A DNA stretch of 40,390 nucleotides from an uncultured Lachnospiraceae bacterium (GTDB lineage Bacteria; Bacillota; Clostridia; Lachnospirales; Lachnospiraceae), in assembly GCA_900555195.1 (NCBI GenBank), contig USKC01000002.1, forward strand, positions 1 to 40,390, written 5' to 3'. How positions within the stretch are numbered: the first letter of the stretch is position 1; each line of letters opens with the position of its first letter. The position numbers and the translations under genes are program-made. Shown here piece by piece: positions 36,495-40,390 of the stretch. The notes below the pieces were generated by a model. It searched no databases, was not told the origin of the DNA, and worked only from the letters and a program-made list of their open reading frames with translations.

Positions 36495-36557
36495 ATCTGC
36501 ATCTTCCCGCCGCCCCTTTTCACCCGGACGTCTCACAGCAGTTTGGACAATTTTGAA

Positions 36558-38165
36558 CTATTCCAGCGTCTCTTCGCAGGTTTTCACCACCCAGACGCCT
36601 TCTATCTGCTTCACGCAGCCCTCCGCGGGATAACTCGGCATATTCTGATACTCCTCCGAAGCACGGATGGCCGCCTCTGTTTCCGCGCTCACATCCGGCA
36701 TCTCAACACCGATATAGGTTTTCATGAAGTTATGGCGCACGCCGCTGGTCAGAAGCCCTGTTTCCTTCGCCACGCCGGACAGATCCTCATAACGCTCCCC
36801 ATCCAGGGAATAGGAGCCCAGCAGATCCGGCGTCTTGCTCAATCCATACTCTCCGATCAGGGCGATTGCGTCTCCGGTCTGATACCCTTCCGTCGCCTCA
36901 ATTCTCGCCATGATCCGGTTATAATAGGCATATGCACGCTCATAAGCCACATCCATGCGGAAATATGCCTCGTTTGTCACCACAAAGTTCTGATATCCCA
37001 CCAGGAGAATGAGCACGACAACTGCCGGACCGATCAGCCTTACCATCTTCTGTTTCTTCTCCGAACCGCTAAGCTGCGTTTTTTCCAGCATGGCGATCAC
37101 GAATACATACAGCAGATGGAACTGGTAGAGCATCAGCAGGCTGACACTGGCATCCGGCGCCATGATGATGATGGAGCCCATAGCCAGCGGAATCGCTGCG
37201 GCAAGGAACACAAAGAGCACAGCAGCAACCGGCTTTTTCCAGAATTTTCCCCGGAAAAAGGAGAAGATCACAAAGCCTGCTGCCGCCAGAGCGGAAAGCA
37301 CATTCAGGAACCATGCAAATCCGGTCACATAAGACCAGGGCTTCAGGATAAAATATTCAGCCACCCACTTATATGCGCGCAGAATCAGGCGGGGCAGCCG
37401 GGAAAGCTCGATCCGTCCCATCTGATCCAGCCCGTTCTGGCTTCCCAGATCCGGATAGATCAGCCTGGCCAGCGCCATGTATATAACCGCTGAAATGACC
37501 AGAATCAGAAAAATCCAAAGTCCTTTCACAAAAATCCGTTTTTCATTCTTCTCTTTCAGCAGATCGAAGAACAGGCCGCAGACCAGGATGCCCAGAGCCA
37601 GGCACAGATAGGCCTGATAAATTCCCATACTGAGCACCAGCAGCACGATGCCCGGGATAAATCCGAACCGGTATTTCCGGATCAGCCAGGCCGCCGTACA
37701 GGCGAAAAGGATGCCGACCGCATAGCAGTCCGCCGTGAACATAAAAGTAAAAAGGCTGCACATGCTGGGAAAGGACATCATCATAAGGGGCACCAGAATG
37801 GCGGAAGTGGTGCTGCGCAGTTCCAGCGCCGAGAGAAGCATGCACCCTGCCACGCTGATCAGCGCAATGGAAAAGATCCCGCCCAGCCAGGGCACACTCC
37901 ATACCCCATCCAAAGGATTCACATATTTCAGGAACCATCTTCCGAATTCCGATCCCACTCCATAACCGCCCAGATTGTTGATATCATCCCAATTCGGCAG
38001 TTTGTTGGTCAGCATATATGCATGCACCAGAAGCCCGGACAGGAATCCGGAACAAAAGCACCATTTGATATGGGAAGGAATCCTTCTCCATATCTGCAGC
38101 AAAATATCTCCATTCCCCTCAGCCACACCGCTGCCCGCTCGCCGATTATCCATATTCTGACTCAT
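36558..38165 (-). CDS. GtrII-type membrane glucosyltransferase
   Basis: The 535-residue protein has about 10-11 membrane segments. After the first, LTNKLPNWDDINN places two aspartates in the first external loop, followed by GRWFL, which is the pattern of GtrII (PF14264) proteins that add glucose from undecaprenyl-phosphate-glucose to O-antigen. The soluble C-terminal tail (from about 400, YFRMDVAYERAYAYYNRI) is typical of the family. The frame opens at 38195, but the ATG at 38165 follows GGAAAGGAAGGG. The GT2 enzyme at 26008-26970 would be its donor synthase, GtrB-like. The sugar is uncertain. Confidence 0.85.
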   Translation of the reverse strand: MSQNMDNRRAGSGVAEGNGDILLQIWRRIPSHIKWCFCSGFLSGLLVHAYMLTNKLPNWDDINNLGGYGVGSEFGRWFLKYVNPLDGVWSVPWLGGIFSIALISVAGCMLLSALELRSTTSAILVPLMMMSFPSMCSLFTFMFTADCYAVGILFACTAAWLIRKYRFGFIPGIVLLVLSMGIYQAYLCLALGILVCGLFFDLLKEKNEKRIFVKGLWIFLILVISAVIYMALARLIYPDLGSQNGLDQMGRIELSRLPRLILRAYKWVAEYFILKPWSYVTGFAWFLNVLSALAAAGFVIFSFFRGKFWKKPVAAVLFVFLAAAIPLAMGSIIIMAPDASVSLLMLYQFHLLYVFVIAMLEKTQLSGSEKKQKMVRLIGPAVVVLILLVGYQNFVVTNEAYFRMDVAYERAYAYYNRIMARIEATEGYQTGDAIALIGEYGLSKTPDLLGSYSLDGERYEDLSGVAKETGLLTSGVRHNFMKTYIGVEMPDVSAETEAAIRASEEYQNMPSYPAEGCVKQIEGVWVVKTCEETLE

Positions 38166-38220
38166 ACAGCCCTTCCTTTCCTCTTCTCTCCCCACCCTTT
38201 CTTATTTCCGTTTTGTTCTC

Positions 38221-39930
38221 TCAGGTCTTCGCTATCCCGACGATCACACCGTCCACCTCAACATACTCCATTTCCGGATTCACACACAGATCTCTGTCAG
38301 ACATCTTATATATGTACAATGTATCTTCTCTTACCTGCGCCAGTTCCTTCGCCAGGTTTTCCGTCATTTCCAATTTGACCGTCTGGCAGGAACTTCCAAA
38401 GTCATTCACCGTCATCCCATTTTCCGCCGCATAGACGGAAAGTTCATTCATCAACTCCACATCCTCCAGCATATAGGAGGCGAACACCATATGCTCAATC
38501 TCGGAGCCCTCAGCCCATTTATCCCACTTGCCATCTTCCAGCGGGCTCACATAGCTATAGTCCGTGCTGAACTGCACCTGTCTCTGCATGAGCTGCCATT
38601 TCCCGTCATACACCTGATATACAGAGAAAATCACCAGCAGTACGGCTGCCATGGCCTCCCACGGCATCTCTTTCTCCATCCACACCACACTTCCCAGAAT
38701 CACCAGATAGACCACCGGCCAGATGAATCTGCCGGTCATCCCCACGCGCCGCCACAGCCCCAGAAGCCAGTCCGGCACGTCCACCTGCATGGCCACAGAG
38801 GATCCCCAGGCAACCGTAGGAGATACCGCAACCAGAACGCTGAGCACGATCAGGATCAGATACGCGACGCCGTTTTCTTTCTTTTTCCAGGAAAAATGGA
38901 ACAGGTTCTTTTCCTTCTTTACAACCGCCTTATACAAAAACCGCAGCAGCCAGGCCGCGCAGCCCGTTGCGAGTGTCAGCAGCACTCCTGTTCCCGGAAA
39001 AGCGAGCCCTTCATCCGCATTGCTTCCGTATACCTCTAAAGACGGAAAGACAATGGACCACCCCTGAGAATTGAACAGGCCGTTCAAATTAAATCCAGCC
39101 TGTCCCAACGCAGAACTGTCCGGAATATGGTCATGTGCAAAGCCGCCCAGCAAGGCCACCGAGCCAACAGATGCCGTCAGATATGCCAAAAGCCCGGCCA
39201 GATCATTTCTGAATTTCATCCTGCGGAAAATGTCTGAGATAAGGAAACTCAAAAGCACCAGCGCACAGATCGCAATAAAATAAAGTTGCGAGCCCGCTGC
39301 CAGCAAGCCGGTCAATCCCCAGCACAATGCGCTTATCTTCTCCGACATCTCCTTCCTGTGAATGCCTAAGAGCAGGGAAAGCAGAATCAGCCACTGGGCG
39401 CCAAGCGCCATATTGACACTGACCTGTCCCAGCATAACCGGTGTGAGCACAAAAAGAAGGCTGCCGACCACCGCCTCCGCCTTTTTCTTCACATAATGAA
39501 AGATCAAAAGCGCGCCGAATGCCCCTTGTGCTCCAAAGCACAGAAGCCCCCACAATCCGAAATACTGGAAATCCTCCGGAAGAAGTCCCCGGAATATTTT
39601 GAAAAAGACCGCGAGCAGAGGCACGGAATCCGTATAGATCACGGACACGCTGTTCGGATAAGTAATCTCATCCATCAAGCCGATGGGAAACATCCAGTCG
39701 CTGTTGCGGTAAAAGCACCATCCCAGATAATTCTGCGTCAGGCTGCCGCCGCCTAAAAGCCAGTCCGTATACGTCACATTCAGCACATGCACGCCATAGA
39801 TACACAGAAATGCTGTCACTCCAATCAGGGCTCCAAGTATCCAGACATTATTCTTTTTCCAAAAGCCTACCGCCGCCTTTACACTTTCTTTCTTCACGGT
39901 CTTCTGCCAATCCTTCCGCCCTGATTCCAC
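38221..39930 (-). CDS. DUF6311-like polytopic membrane protein, GT-C-like
   Basis: The 569-residue protein has one early helix (about 28-50), then VTYTDWLLGGGS, NYLGWCFYRNSDWMFPIG and YTDSVPLLAVFFK, matching what I recall of DUF6311 proteins from glycan loci, and about 12 membrane segments in all. The C-terminal 130 residues are soluble. It is probably a GT-C glycosyltransferase (inference). The first usable start is a GTG at 39930 with no good ribosome binding site; a GTG at 39897 is an alternative. The 5' untranslated region from the promoter would be under 20 bases in the first case. It is the first gene of the cluster in the window. Confidence 0.75.
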   Translation of the reverse strand: MESGRKDWQKTVKKESVKAAVGFWKKNNVWILGALIGVTAFLCIYGVHVLNVTYTDWLLGGGSLTQNYLGWCFYRNSDWMFPIGLMDEITYPNSVSVIYTDSVPLLAVFFKIFRGLLPEDFQYFGLWGLLCFGAQGAFGALLIFHYVKKKAEAVVGSLLFVLTPVMLGQVSVNMALGAQWLILLSLLLGIHRKEMSEKISALCWGLTGLLAAGSQLYFIAICALVLLSFLISDIFRRMKFRNDLAGLLAYLTASVGSVALLGGFAHDHIPDSSALGQAGFNLNGLFNSQGWSIVFPSLEVYGSNADEGLAFPGTGVLLTLATGCAAWLLRFLYKAVVKKEKNLFHFSWKKKENGVAYLILIVLSVLVAVSPTVAWGSSVAMQVDVPDWLLGLWRRVGMTGRFIWPVVYLVILGSVVWMEKEMPWEAMAAVLLVIFSVYQVYDGKWQLMQRQVQFSTDYSYVSPLEDGKWDKWAEGSEIEHMVFASYMLEDVELMNELSVYAAENGMTVNDFGSSCQTVKLEMTENLAKELAQVREDTLYIYKMSDRDLCVNPEMEYVEVDGVIVGIAKT

Positions 39931-39954
39931 ATTTCATAACATAAAACTGATGCA

Positions 39955-39983
39955 AGTATATCACCTTTCGGCCCCAGCGGCAA
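39955..39983 (-). promoter_or_regulatory. Promoter of the glycan cluster
   Basis: On the minus strand TTGCCG (39983-39978), a 17-base spacer and TATACT (39960-39955) form a strong housekeeping promoter. Transcription should start near 39948, just before the DUF6311-like gene. I find no obvious attenuator or JUMPstart-like element between promoter and gene. It can drive the whole co-directional set, helped by the internal promoters at 36457 and 24204. Confidence 0.8.
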
Positions 39984-40195
39984 GAACGTGGTTATTTCCG
40001 GGGAGCAGATAAAAAAAGATGGAATGCCTCCCGTTCAGCCGCACCGGCAACCACTACCGTTCTTTGAGCCCTTATCACAGGGCTACCCGGGGCAGAGGTA
40101 TTGCCCGGCCTTTGCATCTTCCTGCGGCATTCCGGTTCCTGCGGCCTTCTCTTCAGCCTGCTGGGACTTGCGCATGGGGGATGGGCTGCTGCCGG
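39984..40195. other. Intergenic stretch upstream of the cluster promoter
   Basis: This stretch contains a seven-T run on the minus strand (40012-40018) after an imperfectly paired GC-rich sequence, which might be the end of an upstream transcript, and a small hairpin AGCCCT/AGGGCT (40067-40084). An open reading frame of 108 codons (40318-39992, minus) runs through it and the repeat, but its composition looks non-coding. I see no reliable gene. Confidence 0.4.
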
Positions 40196-40390
40196 ACGGA
40201 TTCCTTTCCCTGAGGGCCTGTGAAAAAATCGTGCTGTTTCTGCCTTTTTGGCCGGAGCGTGCTCACGCGCGCCCTGGCGGCGTTGTTTGACGCCCGTAGG
40301 GCGGAGTTCAGCCGCCACGCGGGAGTGCGCTTCGGATGGAAAGGCTGAAACAGCCGTTTTTTGAAGCGGCCCTCGGGGAAAGGAATCCGT
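40192..40390. repeat. Right copy of the repeat, a near-200-bp imperfect palindrome
   Basis: 40192-40318 is the inverted homologue of 1-129. In addition the outer ends pair with each other: 40196-40218 matches the reverse complement of 40368-40390 at 22 of 23 bases, and pairing continues inwards through an A-rich block, GCTGTTTC and GCCTTT. The centre holds GGCGG/CCGCC (40277-40281 with 40312-40316) and GCCC/GGGC stems. The outer arm reaches the last base of the window, so the element may extend further. It is a structured repeat without coding capacity. Confidence 0.85.

Noticed and set aside
36402..36557. Terminator after the GtrII gene
   Set aside because: No stem with a following T run is visible in this gap; only the promoter at 36457-36494 is supported.
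39992..40318. 108-codon frame on the minus strand starting MAAELRPTG
   Set aside because: It starts within the palindromic repeat, is rich in Arg, Ala and Pro and has no domain. The matching frame in the left copy is quickly broken by a stop, so it is not kept as a protein.

Overview
The window looks like chromosomal DNA of a gut-type Clostridia (Bacillota), most probably Lachnospiraceae. This is inferred from the gene families (DUF4317, DUF6020 and DUF6311 proteins, a BglG/LicT-controlled PTS operon, a short two-part AraC regulator), the mid-range GC content and the AGGAGG-type ribosome binding sites. I identified no marker gene, so the family-level assignment is an inference. Every gene I accept lies on the minus strand and is therefore read from high to low coordinates.

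Layout in the direction of transcription. (1) 40390-39931: a structured palindromic repeat and a consensus promoter. (2) 39930-8268: about 31.7 kb of co-directional genes for a cell-surface glycan. They include two nucleotide-sugar aminotransferases (WecE-like and PglE-like), a GNAT acetyltransferase, a membrane UDP-HexNAc 4,6-dehydratase (PglF/WbpM type), a WbpP-like 4-epimerase paired with a TviB/WbpO-like 6-dehydrogenase, a formyltransferase, an ATP-grasp ligase, a VOC protein, a PglC-like initiating phosphosugar transferase, five glycosyltransferases of GT2/GT4/GT52 type (the GT52 gene is frameshifted), five polytopic membrane proteins of GT-C or unknown type, a PglK-like ABC flippase, an O-antigen ligase/polymerase-like protein, an acyltransferase-3 and a DUF2334 deacetylase. 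(3) 8261-5743: an AraC regulator followed by a GH51 alpha-L-arabinofuranosidase, with long perfect inverted repeats between them. (4) 5622-4999: a short DUF4317 protein. (5) 4853-259: a classical beta-glucoside operon (promoter, RAT/terminator, licT, second terminator, bglP, bglA). (6) 1-129: a second copy of the repeat found at the right end, in inverted orientation.

How the genes fit together (inference). The PglF-like dehydratase, PglE-like aminotransferase and an acetyl- or formyltransferase could make an N-modified 4-amino-4,6-dideoxy-HexNAc, which the PglC-like enzyme would load onto undecaprenyl phosphate. GT4 enzymes would extend it, using among others UDP-GalNAcA from the epimerase/dehydrogenase pair. 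WecE plus GNAT could supply dTDP-Fuc4NAc. The PglK-like ABC protein would flip the lipid-linked glycan. Outside the membrane, polyprenyl-phosphate-sugar donors made by the GT2 enzyme would feed GtrII and the other GT-C-like proteins, with further acyl modification, and the ligase-like protein would polymerise or transfer the product. No Wzx, no Wzz/tyrosine-kinase pair and no PglB-type oligosaccharyltransferase is visible.

The most unusual points are the inverted repeats that bound the window (the right one a near-200-bp palindrome), the mixed Pgl/Wec/Vi enzyme set with a PglK-type flippase and five polytopic GT-C-like proteins, a palindrome filling the spacer of an internal promoter, a frameshift in the GT52 gene, and replaced conserved residues in LicT and in the formyltransferase.
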